A DNA stretch of 64,000 bases from Glycomyces fuscus (GTDB taxonomy: Bacteria; Actinomycetota; Actinomycetes; Streptosporangiales; Streptosporangiaceae), in contig NYMS01000048.1 in NCBI GenBank assembly GCA_002529455.1, positions 1-64,000 of the forward strand, given 5' to 3'. Positions 8,820 through 17,614 of the stretch are shown here, piece after piece. Under the pieces are notes generated by a model that searched no databases, had not been told where the DNA came from, and saw nothing but the letters and a program-made list of their open reading frames with translations. Every line of letters starts with the position of its first letter. Within the stretch, counting starts at the first letter, position 1. Both the position numbers and the translations under genes were made by a program.

Positions 8820-9123
8820 GCACGTGTTCCGTCCGGGCACACGAGTCCTCCGAGGGCAGATTCCCTCATATTGGATTGCGATAACGACGCAAATGTATTG
8901 ACCATAAACAGCGTTTCTGTCCGGATGTGGTCGCCCTGGCGTATATGGGGTAGCGTCAGCGAACGGTGAGCGGATCGCTCCATTTCGGCGCGCTTTATGA
9001 TCTTCGGGTGGGCGGGGCCGCCGGGGGCGGTCCGTGCCCGCCTGTCACCCCCGTCAGGAGATCCGGAGCTGCCCAGATGCCGATACCGAATGACATCCTC
9101 CGTCCGGAAACCGGGGCGGCCCC
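8820..9123. other. AT-richer intergenic region before SPFH gene
   Basis: This region is noticeably lower in GC than its surroundings between about 8860 and 8960. It contains TTGACC (8898-8903), a possible -35 element, and a TAGCGT at about 8951-8956 as a possible -10 for another start. No gene is supported. It probably carries the promoter(s) of the slipin gene at 9124. Confidence 0.4.
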
Positions 9124-10047
9124 ATGACCATGATCATCATCGTGGCGCTTTTCGTCGCGGTTCTGCTGCTCGTCTTCTGGCGGAGCGTGCGTATCGTTCC
9201 GCACTCGATGGAGGACGTCGTCGAGCGTTTCGGTAAGTTCCACCGAACGTTGAGCTCGGGTTTCAACATCGTCGTCCCCGGTGTGGACCAGGTGCGCGAG
9301 CGCATCGACCGCCGCGTCCAGGTCGTGAGCTTCCCCCCGCAGTCGGCCATCACCGAGGACAACCTCGCGGTCGAGGTCGACTCGGCGGTCTACATCAGGG
9401 TCGTGGACGCCTACCGGGCCACCTACGAGGTCGCCAACTTCATCCAGGCCGTCGAGCAGCTGACCCTGGCCACGCTGCGCAACGTCATCGGCGGGATGAA
9501 CCTGGAGGGAACGCTCACCTCCCGCGACGCGATCAACCGCGAGCTCAAGGCCGTGCTGGACGAGGCCACCAGCGACTGGGGCATCGAGATCAGCCGCATC
9601 GAGCTCAAGGGCATCGAACCGCCGTCCTCCGTGCAGGAGGCGATGGAGATGCAGATGCGCGCCGACCGGGAGAAGCGCGCCCAGCTGCTCAGCGCCGAGG
9701 GCGAGAAGCAGTCCGCGGTCCTGCGCGCCGAGGGCGAGCGCTCGGCGGCGGTGCTGCGGGCCAGGGGCGCCGCCGAGGCGCAGGCGCTCACCGCCAAGGC
9801 CGACGCCGAGGCCCAGACCACCCGGGCCCGCGGTGAGGCCGACGCCATCCACATGGTGTTCAAGGCCCTGCACACCAGCCGGGTCGACCCGGACGTGCTG
9901 GCCTACCACTACCTCCAGAAGCTCCCGGAGATCGCCCGGGGCGACGCCAACAAGGTGTGGATCGTCCCGGCCGAGATGGGCCAGGCCCTCAAGGGGGTCG
10001 GCACCGCGTTCGAACGGCTGCGCGACGAGGTGGTCCGGGGCCCCTGA
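9124..10047 (+). CDS. SPFH/Band-7 family slipin (stomatin-like protein)
   Basis: A 307-residue stomatin/slipin. One N-terminal membrane helix (residues about 2-18) is followed by the Band-7/SPFH domain, with IVPHSMEDVVERFGKF and the central FPPQSAITEDNLAVEVDSAV region split by strands, then a long Glu/Ala/Arg-rich coiled coil (about residues 175-240). These proteins oligomerise at the membrane and organise proteases or microdomains; bacterial slipins often pair with an NfeD protein, but none is adjacent. The start is ATG 9124 with a poor ribosome-binding site; ATG 9130 is an alternative. Confidence 0.9.
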   Translation: MTMIIIVALFVAVLLLVFWRSVRIVPHSMEDVVERFGKFHRTLSSGFNIVVPGVDQVRERIDRRVQVVSFPPQSAITEDNLAVEVDSAVYIRVVDAYRATYEVANFIQAVEQLTLATLRNVIGGMNLEGTLTSRDAINRELKAVLDEATSDWGIEISRIELKGIEPPSSVQEAMEMQMRADREKRAQLLSAEGEKQSAVLRAEGERSAAVLRARGAAEAQALTAKADAEAQTTRARGEADAIHMVFKALHTSRVDPDVLAYHYLQKLPEIARGDANKVWIVPAEMGQALKGVGTAFERLRDEVVRGP

Positions 10048-10095
10048 GGCCCGGCTCCGCCGCCGCCCGGCACCCGGGCGCGCGAACGCGGCGAC

Positions 10096-10123
10096 GAGGG
10101 TCCCGCCCCGTGGCGGGGCCCTC
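10096..10123 (+). terminator. Hairpin after slipin gene
   Basis: A 12-bp stem (GAGGGTCCCGCC with its complement, one G-T pair) and a 4-base loop lie about 50 bases after the slipin stop. This is a plausible intrinsic terminator without a T-tract. Confidence 0.6.
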
Positions 10124-10212
10124 CCCGCAACCCGGCCTGATCATCCGGCGAACCGCTCTCGTAGTCTGTTGTCGCCCTCGACCCTCGGGGGCGGACAGGG
10201 AGAGCTGGGCGG

Positions 10213-10971
10213 ATGGAACTGTGGGAGGCGGCGGTCATCCTTCTCGCCGGCGTGGCCGCCGGCGGGATCAACGCCATCGCGGGGTCGGGGACGCTGTTCA
10301 CCTTCCCCGTGCTCCTGGCGCTCGGCTACCCCCCGATCACCGCGACCGTCTCCAACAGCATCGGCCTGACCCCCGGGACGCTCAGCGGCACCATCGCCTA
10401 CCGCCGCGAGCTGGTGGGCCAGCGCGCCCGGATCCTCCGGCTGGGCAGCATGTCCTTCCTCGGCGCGGTGACCGGCGCCCTGCTGCTGGTCTACCTGCCC
10501 CCGGGCGTGTTCGAGTCCGTGGTGCCGTTCATGATCGGCTTCGCCTGCGTGCTGATCATCCTCCAGCCGCGGATCACCCGGTGGGTCCGCTCGCGCAGGC
10601 CCGCCCACAAGGACGGCGGCCCGCTGCTGCCGCTGGGCGCCTACGCGACCGGCACCTACGGCGGCTACTTCGCCGCGGCCCAGGGCATCATCCTCATGAG
10701 CATCCTGGGCACCGCCCTGGACGAGGAGATCCAGCGGCTCAACGCCCTGAAGAACATGCTCGCCACCATCGTCAACGCCACGGCGTCGGTGTTCTACATC
10801 GTCCTGGCCGAGCCCGCCTGGCCGGTGGTCGGCCTCATCGCCTGCGGGACCATCGTCGGCGGGTACCTCGGCGGGAGGTTCGGGCGCAGACTCAGCCCGG
10901 CCGCCCTGCGGGTGTGCCTGGTGCTCGTGGGCATGTCCGCCGCGGTCCAGATCGTCATGGGCCGGGTCTGA
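10213..10971 (+). CDS. TSUP/TauE-SafE family membrane transporter
   Basis: A 252-residue integral membrane protein of the TSUP family (TauE/SafE), whose members export sulfite, sulfoacetate or other organosulfur anions. Two internally similar halves are visible, each with a Gly-rich helix start: GGINAIAGSGTLFTFPVLLALG near the N-terminus, written as GGINAIAGSGTL plus FTFPVLLALG, and GTYGGYFAAAQGI in the second half, followed by NALKNMLATIVNA. About eight hydrophobic segments fit the family. The ATG at 10213 follows GGGAGAG. The substrate is unknown and no sulfur gene is adjacent. Confidence 0.88.
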   Translation: MELWEAAVILLAGVAAGGINAIAGSGTLFTFPVLLALGYPPITATVSNSIGLTPGTLSGTIAYRRELVGQRARILRLGSMSFLGAVTGALLLVYLPPGVFESVVPFMIGFACVLIILQPRITRWVRSRRPAHKDGGPLLPLGAYATGTYGGYFAAAQGIILMSILGTALDEEIQRLNALKNMLATIVNATASVFYIVLAEPAWPVVGLIACGTIVGGYLGGRFGRRLSPAALRVCLVLVGMSAAVQIVMGRV

Positions 10972-10993
10972 CGGCGGTGCCGGGCCCCGCCGC

Positions 10994-11617
10994 TCAGGAC
11001 CGGAAGTAGCCGCGGCGGTCGGCGTCGTCCACCAGCGCGGTCGCGTAGGCGCCCAGCGCCTCCGACCCCTCCTGGATCAGCTTGACCTTCTCCATCACCT
11101 GCGCCCGGGTGATCCCGAAGCGCACCCACGTGCCGCCCTCGTTGTGCCAGTTGGCGAGCATGGGCGAGAGCCGGTCGACCGCGCGGGCGAACCGGGCCTC
11201 GGCGGTGGCGCGCGACTCGAACTCCTCCCACAGCTCACGGGCACGCTCGGCCTGGTCCTCGGGCAGGAGGGGGAAGATGCGGTCGGCCGCGGCGCGCTCG
11301 CGCTCCGCCTGGGTCTCGGAGTTGACGGTGTCGAAGAGGAAGGTGTCCCCGGCGTCGATCTCGACGATGTCGTGGAGGAGCAGCATCTCGACGACGCGGT
11401 CGATGTCGGTGCCCTGGGGAGCGTACTCGGCGAAGGTGCGGGCTGACAGGGCCAGGTGCCAGGAGTGCTCTGCCGAGTTCTCCCGCCGGGAGCCGTCCAC
11501 CAGGAGGCACTGCCGCAGGATGCGCTTGAGCTTGTCGACTTCCAGGAGGAAGCGCAGCTGCGCGTTCAACCGCTCGTTGTCGACCCCGCTGGCAAAGACC
11601 GGTGCCGGTTCCGTCAC
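10994..11617 (-). CDS. HD-domain phosphohydrolase (YfbR/HDDC2-like)
   Basis: A 207-residue HD-superfamily metal-dependent phosphohydrolase. The metal ligands are visible: His in NSAEHSWHLAL, the HD pair in LLLHDIVEIDAGD, and a later Asp in VDRLSPMLANW. It resembles the HD_3 group that includes bacterial 5'-deoxynucleotidase YfbR and human HDDC2, which cleave nucleoside monophosphates; the substrate here is inference. The GTG at 11617 is supported by an AGGAGG ribosome-binding site 9 bases upstream, and the longer reading upstream looks non-coding. It converges with the TSUP gene with only 22 bases between stops. Confidence 0.85.
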   Translation of the reverse strand: MTEPAPVFASGVDNERLNAQLRFLLEVDKLKRILRQCLLVDGSRRENSAEHSWHLALSARTFAEYAPQGTDIDRVVEMLLLHDIVEIDAGDTFLFDTVNSETQAERERAAADRIFPLLPEDQAERARELWEEFESRATAEARFARAVDRLSPMLANWHNEGGTWVRFGITRAQVMEKVKLIQEGSEALGAYATALVDDADRRGYFRS

Positions 11618-11829
11618 GTGGTTCGCCCTCCTGAAGGATGAGTCGAAACGGTCAGGTGGACCGCTCGGTGCGGCCGCCCCTGGATGATCCCATGGAACGC
11701 GCACCAACTGTCGCGGCGGCGTCCGTCAAGGGGACGCGGGAGGAGGCGCCGGGGTGCACCCGGTGAACGGCGGGTTTCGAGCCGGGCCGGGGTGCGGACG
11801 GAGCACCTCCGGAGGGCCCGCCGGGTCCC

Positions 11830-12699
11830 CTATCCGGACGTCCGGACCTGGGCTGAAGAGGTGAGGTGCTGGTGGAACCACTCGGTCAGCGCCCGGTCGG
11901 TGAGGACCCCGGCCGGGGTGAGCGGGCCGGGTCGCAGGCCCGGCTCCGGACCGATGGTGTGGGCCAGGTCGGGGACCACGATGTGACGGAGCGCATGTTC
12001 GGGGGCGCGGGCCGCCACGGCGTCGTGCAGTGACCGGCCCCGCTCCGGGGGCACCACCTCGTCCCGGCCCCCGCTGACGACGAGCAGGGGGACGCGGTCG
12101 CGCGAGACCTCCTCGGCGCGTTCGCCGAAGTCCAGCCAGTCACGGGTGCTGCGGGCCTGCTCGGTCCACTCGTAGGCCGTGCCCGTGCGCCGTTCCCGCG
12201 CGGCGATGACCAGGGCGGGGTCCACGACCGGGTTGACGACGGCGGCGGCGCCGACGGGCAGGCGCCCCTCGGCCAGGGCGAGCAGGACGGCCGCGGCTCC
12301 GGCGCCCACGCCGACCAGCCCGACGGGGCCGTCGGTGACGGGGAAGGCGGCGCGCAGCTCCGCGGTGACGCGGTGGAGCTCGGCGGCGGCCTCCTCGACC
12401 ACCGGGCCGAACAGCTCGATGAGGTAGTCGCGCTCGCCGCGCCGGTTGACCTCGGCGACGCCGCCCTCGGGGAGCCGGGCTCCGAACAGGGGCAGGCCCA
12501 GGTAGACGCGCCAGGCGGGGAGCGGGGCCATGGGCACGGTTCCGGCCAGGGCGGCCTCGGCCCGGGGCGGCTCGAAGGCGTGCAGGCCCAGGACGAGCGG
12601 GGCCGGGACGTCACCGCTGGCCGGCGGCAGGGCGAGGAAGGGTACTCCGGCGGCCGTTCCGGTGACGGGGCGGGAGAGGGTGCCGGCGTCGGCTACCAC
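11830..12699 (-). CDS. Alpha/beta-hydrolase-like protein lacking the nucleophile
   Basis: A 289-residue protein with an alpha/beta-hydrolase (prolyl-oligopeptidase/dienelactone-hydrolase-like) pattern. The acid (Asp213 in SGGRDEVVP) and the His (His247 in DLAHTIG) are in the expected places, but the nucleophile elbow reads GVGAG at residues 130-134, so the catalytic Ser/Cys is Gly132. It may be a non-hydrolytic ligand-binding relative or a chaperone-like partner. The GTG start at 12699 overlaps the last codons of the TetR gene by seven bases, so both are translated from one message. That overlap suggests the protein acts with the regulator or on its ligand. Confidence 0.75.
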   Translation of the reverse strand: MVADAGTLSRPVTGTAAGVPFLALPPASGDVPAPLVLGLHAFEPPRAEAALAGTVPMAPLPAWRVYLGLPLFGARLPEGGVAEVNRRGERDYLIELFGPVVEEAAAELHRVTAELRAAFPVTDGPVGLVGVGAGAAAVLLALAEGRLPVGAAAVVNPVVDPALVIAARERRTGTAYEWTEQARSTRDWLDFGERAEEVSRDRVPLLVVSGGRDEVVPPERGRSLHDAVAARAPEHALRHIVVPDLAHTIGPEPGLRPGPLTPAGVLTDRALTEWFHQHLTSSAQVRTSG

Positions 12700-13451
12700 G
12701 GATGGTCGCCTCCGTTGCGTTGGGAGAAGTGGGACAGGTAACTGCTGACCAGGTGCTTGGCCTCGCGCACGAGTGCGGGGTCGCCCTCGGGGTCGTCGCG
12801 GAAGGCGAGCTTGAGCACGGCGTCCGCCGCCTCGACGGCGACGTTGATGGCCCGGTCGAGTTCGTCATTGTCGGGGATGCCGGTGACAGAAACGATGATC
12901 CTGCGCAGGCGGATGGAGATGACGCGGTTGTTGTCGGCGCCCCCGTTGAGGAGGCGTGTGTCGACGATGTCACCGAAGTGCAGGCTGCGAAAGCCGGGCA
13001 CGTGGCGGTGCATGTCGATGTACTCGTCGACCACCGCGTCCACGGCCAGGGTCCAGTGGCTGAAGGAGGCGTCGGCGAGGCGCTCGGTGACGCGTGCGCC
13101 GAACTGGTCGAGGAAGCGCAGCCCGAGGGCCTGGGTGATGGCCTTCTTGTCCGGGAAGAACTGGTAGACGGAACCGATGGCGACTCCGGCGCGCTCGGCG
13201 ATCCTGGTCGTGGAGAGGTTGTCGTAGCCGACCTCGTCGAGGAGCTCGGCGCAGCAGTCGAGCATGCGCTGGACCCTGAGCATGCTGCGCTGCTGGGCGG
13301 GCAGCCTCCGCAGCGGCGCCTGCGCGAAGGCGAGTTCGTCGTGGGCGACGCTGGCTCGTCCACGCTCCTCGCGTGACGCGTGGTCGCTTCCCGTGCTGCC
13401 AGGGGAGCGTCGTGACCGCGGGGGCGTTGAGCTTCGGGAGTTTGTCGTCAC
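12693..13451 (-). CDS. TetR family transcriptional regulator
   Basis: A 252-residue TetR repressor. After a ~55-residue basic, Ser-rich extension, the helix-turn-helix reads LLDEVGYDNLSTTRIAERAG and VAIGSVYQFFPDKKAI, a standard match. The C-terminal ligand domain is of the large type (about 150 residues) seen in actinobacterial TetR proteins with a C-terminal TetR_C-like region. The GTG at 13451 lies very close to an AGGAG sequence (only two bases), so an internal start after the low-complexity N-terminus is possible. It overlaps the downstream hydrolase-like gene and is divergent from the aldehyde dehydrogenase. A palindrome at 13470-13489 is its likely autoregulatory site. Confidence 0.87.
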   Translation of the reverse strand: MTTNSRSSTPPRSRRSPGSTGSDHASREERGRASVAHDELAFAQAPLRRLPAQQRSMLRVQRMLDCCAELLDEVGYDNLSTTRIAERAGVAIGSVYQFFPDKKAITQALGLRFLDQFGARVTERLADASFSHWTLAVDAVVDEYIDMHRHVPGFRSLHFGDIVDTRLLNGGADNNRVISIRLRRIIVSVTGIPDNDELDRAINVAVEAADAVLKLAFRDDPEGDPALVREAKHLVSSYLSHFSQRNGGDHPW

Positions 13452-13469
13452 AGCTCCTATGATGCCTTT

Positions 13470-13489
13470 CCGGAATCACCTGGTTCCGG
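13470..13489. promoter_or_regulatory. Candidate TetR operator
   Basis: A 20-bp imperfect palindrome, CCGGAATCACCTGGTTCCGG, has six-base outer arms plus an inner CA/TG match (16 of 20 positions symmetric). It lies 19 bases upstream of the TetR start, in the region shared with the divergent aldehyde dehydrogenase gene. Assignment to this TetR protein is inference from position. Confidence 0.55.
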
Positions 13490-13684
13490 GGAAATTCCAG
13501 TTTCGTTCCGTCGCCGCTCCCGCGGGCGCGGTCGGCGGGCCGCGGCGGGAGGAGCCCCGGCCGGGGGTCTTTCGGACGCCGTGCGCGTAGGGGGCGTCCT
13601 CGTTTGGATAGCGCTTTCCAGATCGGCTCTGGCATGGTTGTATCAGGGTCGACGCAGCGTACACACCCTCCTGGAGGCTGAGCC

Positions 13685-15142
13685 ATGACCACCGCCCCGG
13701 ACACCACGCCGGAGGAACTCGACGCCGTCCTGGAACGGGCCGCCGCGGCGGCGCCGCTCCTGGCCGCCCTCGCCCCGGGCGAGCGCGCCGGGCTGCTGAG
13801 GGCCGCCGCCGACGCCCTGGACGGCGCCGCCGACGAACTCGTACCGATCGCGATGGAGGAGGCGCACTACCCGGAGGCGCGCTGCCGGGGGGAGCTGGGC
13901 CGCACCACCTTCCAGCTGCGCCTGTTCGCCGACTTCCTGGAGGAGGGCTCCTACCTGGAGGCCTCCGTGGACCCGGCCGACCCCGCCTGGGGCACCCCGC
14001 GCCCGGACACGCGCCGCCTGCTGGTCCCGCTCGGGCCGGTGGTGGTGTTCGGTGCGAGCAACTTCCCGTTCGCCTTCGCCACGGCCGGAGGGGACAGCGC
14101 CTCCGCCCTGGCCGCCGGATGCCCGGTGGTCGTCAAGGCCCACCCCGGGCACCTCCGGCTCGCCCGGCGCACCGCCGAGATCGTGGTCGCCGCCCTCGAC
14201 GGCGCCGGAGCGCCCGAGGGCAGCTTCGCCCTGGTGGAGGGGGTGGAGACGGGCAAGCGCGCGGTCACCCACCCGCTCACCCGGGCCGTCGGCTTCACCG
14301 GATCCATCCCCGGCGGGCGGGCCCTGTTCGACCTGGCGTCCTCCCGGCCCGACCCCATCCCCTTCTACGGGGAGCTCGGCAGCGTGAACCCGGTGTTCGT
14401 CACCCGCAGGGCCGCCGCCGCGCGCGGGGACGAGATCCTGGGCGGGTACGCGGACTCGGCCACCATGGGCGCGGGCCAGTTCTGCACCAAGCCCGGCGTG
14501 GTGTTCGTGCCGGAGGAGACCAAGCTCGACGCCCTCGTCGCCGACTTCGGCGCGCGGGCCGCCGCCCCTCTGCTCAACGAGCGGGTCGCCGAGGGCTTCA
14601 CGCGCGGGCTGGACTCCCTGAGCTCCCACCCGGCCACCGAGGTACTGGTCCAGGGCGTGCGCGCCGACGGCGACTGGACCCCGTCCCTGCTGCGCACCGA
14701 CCTGGACTCCCTGCTGGAGAACGCCGACACCCTCCTGGAGGAGTGCTTCGGTCCGGCGACCCTCGTGGTCACCTACTCCGACGAGCGCCGCCTGCTGGAG
14801 GCGGCCGGGGCGTTCGGGGGCCAGCTCACCATGACCGTGCACGGCGAGGAGGACGACGAGATCGCGCCCGCGCTGCTGGCCCTGGGCGCGTCCCTGGCCG
14901 GACGGGTGGTCTGGAACGGCTGGCCGACCGGGGTGGCGGTCACCCACGCCATGACCCACGGCGGTCCCTACCCGGCCACCACCGCGCCGCTGCACACGTC
15001 GGTGGGCACCACCGCGATCCGGCGCTTCCTGCGCCCGGTCACCTACCAGTCGGTCCCGCAGTCGCTGCTGCCCCGGGAGCTGCGCGACGACAACCCGCTG
15101 GGTGTGCCGCGCCGCGTGAACGGCGCCGCGCCCTCCGTCTGA
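13685..15142 (+). CDS. Alpha-ketoglutarate semialdehyde dehydrogenase type aldehyde dehydrogenase (NADP+)
   Basis: A 485-residue aldehyde dehydrogenase closest in pattern to ketoglutarate-semialdehyde dehydrogenases, which oxidise 2,5-dioxopentanoate to 2-oxoglutarate at the end of sugar-acid and hydroxyproline breakdown. The oxyanion Asn is in GASNFPFAF, the general base Glu in ELGSVNP and the catalytic Cys in GAGQFCTKPG, the last being diagnostic of this subgroup. The ATG at 13685 follows GGAGG. No sugar-acid dehydratase is adjacent; the divergent TetR gene may control it. A strong hairpin follows the stop. Confidence 0.88.
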   Translation: MTTAPDTTPEELDAVLERAAAAAPLLAALAPGERAGLLRAAADALDGAADELVPIAMEEAHYPEARCRGELGRTTFQLRLFADFLEEGSYLEASVDPADPAWGTPRPDTRRLLVPLGPVVVFGASNFPFAFATAGGDSASALAAGCPVVVKAHPGHLRLARRTAEIVVAALDGAGAPEGSFALVEGVETGKRAVTHPLTRAVGFTGSIPGGRALFDLASSRPDPIPFYGELGSVNPVFVTRRAAAARGDEILGGYADSATMGAGQFCTKPGVVFVPEETKLDALVADFGARAAAPLLNERVAEGFTRGLDSLSSHPATEVLVQGVRADGDWTPSLLRTDLDSLLENADTLLEECFGPATLVVTYSDERRLLEAAGAFGGQLTMTVHGEEDDEIAPALLALGASLAGRVVWNGWPTGVAVTHAMTHGGPYPATTAPLHTSVGTTAIRRFLRPVTYQSVPQSLLPRELRDDNPLGVPRRVNGAAPSV

Positions 15143-15146
15143 CCGC

Positions 15147-15178
15147 CCGCCGGGCGCGTCGACGGACGCGCCCGGCGG
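15147..15178 (+). terminator. Hairpin after aldehyde dehydrogenase
   Basis: A perfect 14-bp stem (CCGCCGGGCGCGTC and complement) with loop GACG begins five bases after the stop codon. Confidence 0.75.
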
Positions 15179-15349
15179 TGCCGTGCCCCCCGGGGCCCGG
15201 GGCCCCGTCGTGGCGCCGCCGCCCGAGGCGGCCGGTGTCCCCGGACCCCGGGGGCACGGCGAGCGGGTTCGGCGCTCCCACCGGGGCCGCTTCTGACGGA
15301 CCGGTGTGAACTTGGCCGGAAAGGGCTTGGGACGGCCGTCCCGCGCGCG

Positions 15350-15355
15350 TAGCTT
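15350..15355 (+). promoter_or_regulatory. Leaderless -10 element, adenosine deaminase
   Basis: TAGCTT lies exactly six bases before the ATG at 15362 and no ribosome-binding site is present, which points to a leaderless transcript. A CTTGGG-type -35 lies about 20 bases further upstream. Confidence 0.5.
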
Positions 15356-15361
15356 GACGCC

Positions 15362-16420
15362 ATGCACACCCACTCCGCTCCCTCCGGCGTCGAGGCTCTC
15401 ATCCGCGACCTGCCCAAGGTGGAACTGCACGTCCACCTCGAAGGGTCGATGCCCGCCGACACCCTGTTCGACCTCGCCCGCAGGCACGGCGTCACCGACG
15501 TCCCCGACACCCTGGAGGCGCTCCGCGACTGGTACGTCTTCACCGACTTCCCGCACTTCGTCGAGGTCTACCTGGCCTCGGTCGCGACCCTGCGCGAGGA
15601 GCAGGACTTCGCCCTCCTGGCCTCCGCGGTCGCCGAGCGCCTGGCCGCGCAGAACGTGCGCTACGCGGAGATGCACGTCAGCCTCTACGCCCACCTGATG
15701 CGCGGGGTGCCCGCCCGCGTGGTCTTCGACGGCATCGAGGAGGCCCGCCGCGCGGCCGAGGGCGAACACGGCATCCAGCTGCGGTGGATCCCCGACTTCC
15801 CCGCCGACTTCGGTCTGGAGAGCGCCGAGGCCACCGTGGAGGCGGTCCTGCGCGACGCGCCGCCCAGCGTCGTCGGCTTCGGCGTCGGCGGGGTGGAGAC
15901 CCCGCTGGAGCAGTACGCCGGGGTGTTCGGCAGGGCCCGCGCCGCCGGGCTGGCCAGCCTGCCGCACGCCGGCGAGCACGGCGGCCCCGAACGGGTGCGC
16001 GAGGCCCTGGACGTGCTCGGCGCCGAGCGCATCGGCCACGGCATCGACTCCATGCGGGACGAGGCGCTGGTCGGCCGCCTGGCGCAGGGGCGGATCCCGG
16101 TGGACGTCAGCCCCACCTCCAACGTGTGCACCCGCGCCGTGGCGGAGCTGGGGGACCACCCGCTGCCCCGCATGCTGGAGGCCGGCCTGCTGGTCACCCT
16201 CAACACCGACGACCCGACCATGTTCGGCACCGACCTGAACAACGAGTACCGCGCCGCGTACGGGCTGGGCCTGGAGGCCGCCGACCTGGTCGGGCTCGCC
16301 GCGAACGGCGTGCACGCCTCCTACCTGGGCGTGGCCCGCCGCCACGCGCTGCTGGCCGAGATCGCCGACGTCGCCGCGCGCCACGGGGTCGATCCGGCGG
16401 GGGTCGCGGCGCTCCGCTAG
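15362..16420 (+). CDS. add: Adenosine deaminase family protein
   Basis: A 352-residue zinc-dependent deaminase that converts adenosine (or deoxyadenosine) to inosine in purine salvage. The zinc ligands and catalytic residues are visible: HVHLEGS near residue 22, HAGEHGG, RIGHGIDS and the late TLNTDDPTMFGT. Length and motif order match adenosine deaminases; relatives deaminating adenine or aminodeoxyfutalosine share the motifs, so the exact substrate is likely but not certain. The ATG at 15362 has no Shine-Dalgarno sequence and probably begins a leaderless mRNA. It converges with the CapA-like gene across a shared hairpin. Confidence 0.88.
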   Translation: MHTHSAPSGVEALIRDLPKVELHVHLEGSMPADTLFDLARRHGVTDVPDTLEALRDWYVFTDFPHFVEVYLASVATLREEQDFALLASAVAERLAAQNVRYAEMHVSLYAHLMRGVPARVVFDGIEEARRAAEGEHGIQLRWIPDFPADFGLESAEATVEAVLRDAPPSVVGFGVGGVETPLEQYAGVFGRARAAGLASLPHAGEHGGPERVREALDVLGAERIGHGIDSMRDEALVGRLAQGRIPVDVSPTSNVCTRAVAELGDHPLPRMLEAGLLVTLNTDDPTMFGTDLNNEYRAAYGLGLEAADLVGLAANGVHASYLGVARRHALLAEIADVAARHGVDPAGVAALR

Positions 16421-16440
16421 GGGAGCGCCGCACACAGCGC

Positions 16441-16472
16441 GGGGGACCTCCGCGTCGCGGCGGAGGTCCCCC
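16441..16472. terminator. Bidirectional hairpin between add and capA-like gene
   Basis: A perfect 13-bp stem (GGGGGACCTCCGC and complement) with a six-base loop is located between the two converging stops (16420 and 16493). A second small hairpin (GTCCGG-GCT-CCGGAC) follows directly. Confidence 0.7.
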
Positions 16473-16492
16473 GGAGTCCGGGCTCCGGACCT

Positions 16493-17614
16493 CTAGGCGG
16501 GCGAGTCGGTCAGCGGCAGACCGCACTCGGTGCGCATGTCCACCCAGGTCTGCGTGGCCTGCGCGGCGGCCTCCCCCTCGTAGGGGACGGGGACGCCGCC
16601 CTGGATCCGCGCCGGAACCCAGTCCGACCCGGTCACGCTGCCCTGGTCGAAGGTGAGGGTGAGCACGCCCGTCTCGGCGGTGGGGCCGTCGAAGTTGTAG
16701 AAGACGAAGTTGCCCAGCCCGTAGTGCACGTACGAGTCGCCCAGGAACCCGCCCGGGGACAGCACGTGCGCGTGGCCGCCGACGACGGCGGCCGCACCCG
16801 CGTCGACCAGCTCCTGGGCCAGGGAGGGGGCGTGCGGGAGCGGGCAGTGCGAGCCCTCCAGGCCCCAGTGCAGGAAGACCGCGACGTTGTCGTACTCGGC
16901 GGCGGCCTCCGAGACGGCGGTGAGCAGGCGCTGCTTCATCTCGCCCTTGGCGGAGGCCATGCCGGGCTTGCCCTCGCCCGACGTCCACTCCGTCATGAGG
17001 TGGTCGTCCAGGACGTCGGTGGCGCCGAACAGGGCGACGCTCTGGCCGTTGACCTCGGCGACGTGGGGCGTGTACGCCTCCTCGGCGTCGCGCCCGGCAC
17101 CGACCAGCGCGACGGGGGAGGCCTCGCCGTTCGCCAGGGTGTCGGTCAGTCCGTCCACGCCGTAGTCCATGCCGTGGTTGTTGGCGATGGTGGCCACGTC
17201 CACCCCGGCGGCGTCCAGGGCCTCCAGGGCGGTGGCGGGCGCGCGGAACAGGTACGTCTTGTCCGGGGCGGGGGTACCGCCCTCGGTGACCGCGGTCTCC
17301 AGGTTGACCATGGTCAGGTCGGCGGCCGAGAGCTGCCCGGCGATCGGGGCGAGCGCGGTCCGGGGGTCGGCCAGGGCCGGTTCGAGCAGACCCTCGAACA
17401 TCACGTCGCCGCCGAAGGCGATGGTGAAGGGGTCCGAGTCGTCGGGCCGCGCGCTCGGCGACGGGGAGGCCGTGTCCTCCTCGGTGGGGGCGACCGCACC
17501 CTCGGACCGGTCCGGGGCCTCGTCGCCCGGGGAACAGGCCGTGAGAAGGAGGAGGGCCAGCGTCGCGGCGCCGGCCGTCGTACGCGTGCGGGGACGCGGG
17601 GGTACGGGTTGCAT
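16493..17614 (-). CDS. CapA family lipoprotein
   Basis: A 373-residue lipoprotein of the CapA/PgsA metallophosphatase-like family, linked in Bacillus to poly-gamma-glutamate synthesis but of unknown role in most actinomycetes. The signal peptide carries a lipobox, LLLLTAC, with Cys at about residue 24, followed by an acidic, disordered linker. The catalytic-type motifs are GDVMFEG, NNHGMDYG and the late GGHAHVLSPGG, which is the standard CapA set. The ATG at 17614 has GGAG five bases upstream; a longer frame upstream lacks a ribosome-binding site. No other capsule gene is nearby, so a cell-wall or small-molecule phosphoesterase role is as likely as polymer synthesis. Confidence 0.85.
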   Translation of the reverse strand: MQPVPPRPRTRTTAGAATLALLLLTACSPGDEAPDRSEGAVAPTEEDTASPSPSARPDDSDPFTIAFGGDVMFEGLLEPALADPRTALAPIAGQLSAADLTMVNLETAVTEGGTPAPDKTYLFRAPATALEALDAAGVDVATIANNHGMDYGVDGLTDTLANGEASPVALVGAGRDAEEAYTPHVAEVNGQSVALFGATDVLDDHLMTEWTSGEGKPGMASAKGEMKQRLLTAVSEAAAEYDNVAVFLHWGLEGSHCPLPHAPSLAQELVDAGAAAVVGGHAHVLSPGGFLGDSYVHYGLGNFVFYNFDGPTAETGVLTLTFDQGSVTGSDWVPARIQGGVPVPYEGEAAAQATQTWVDMRTECGLPLTDSPA

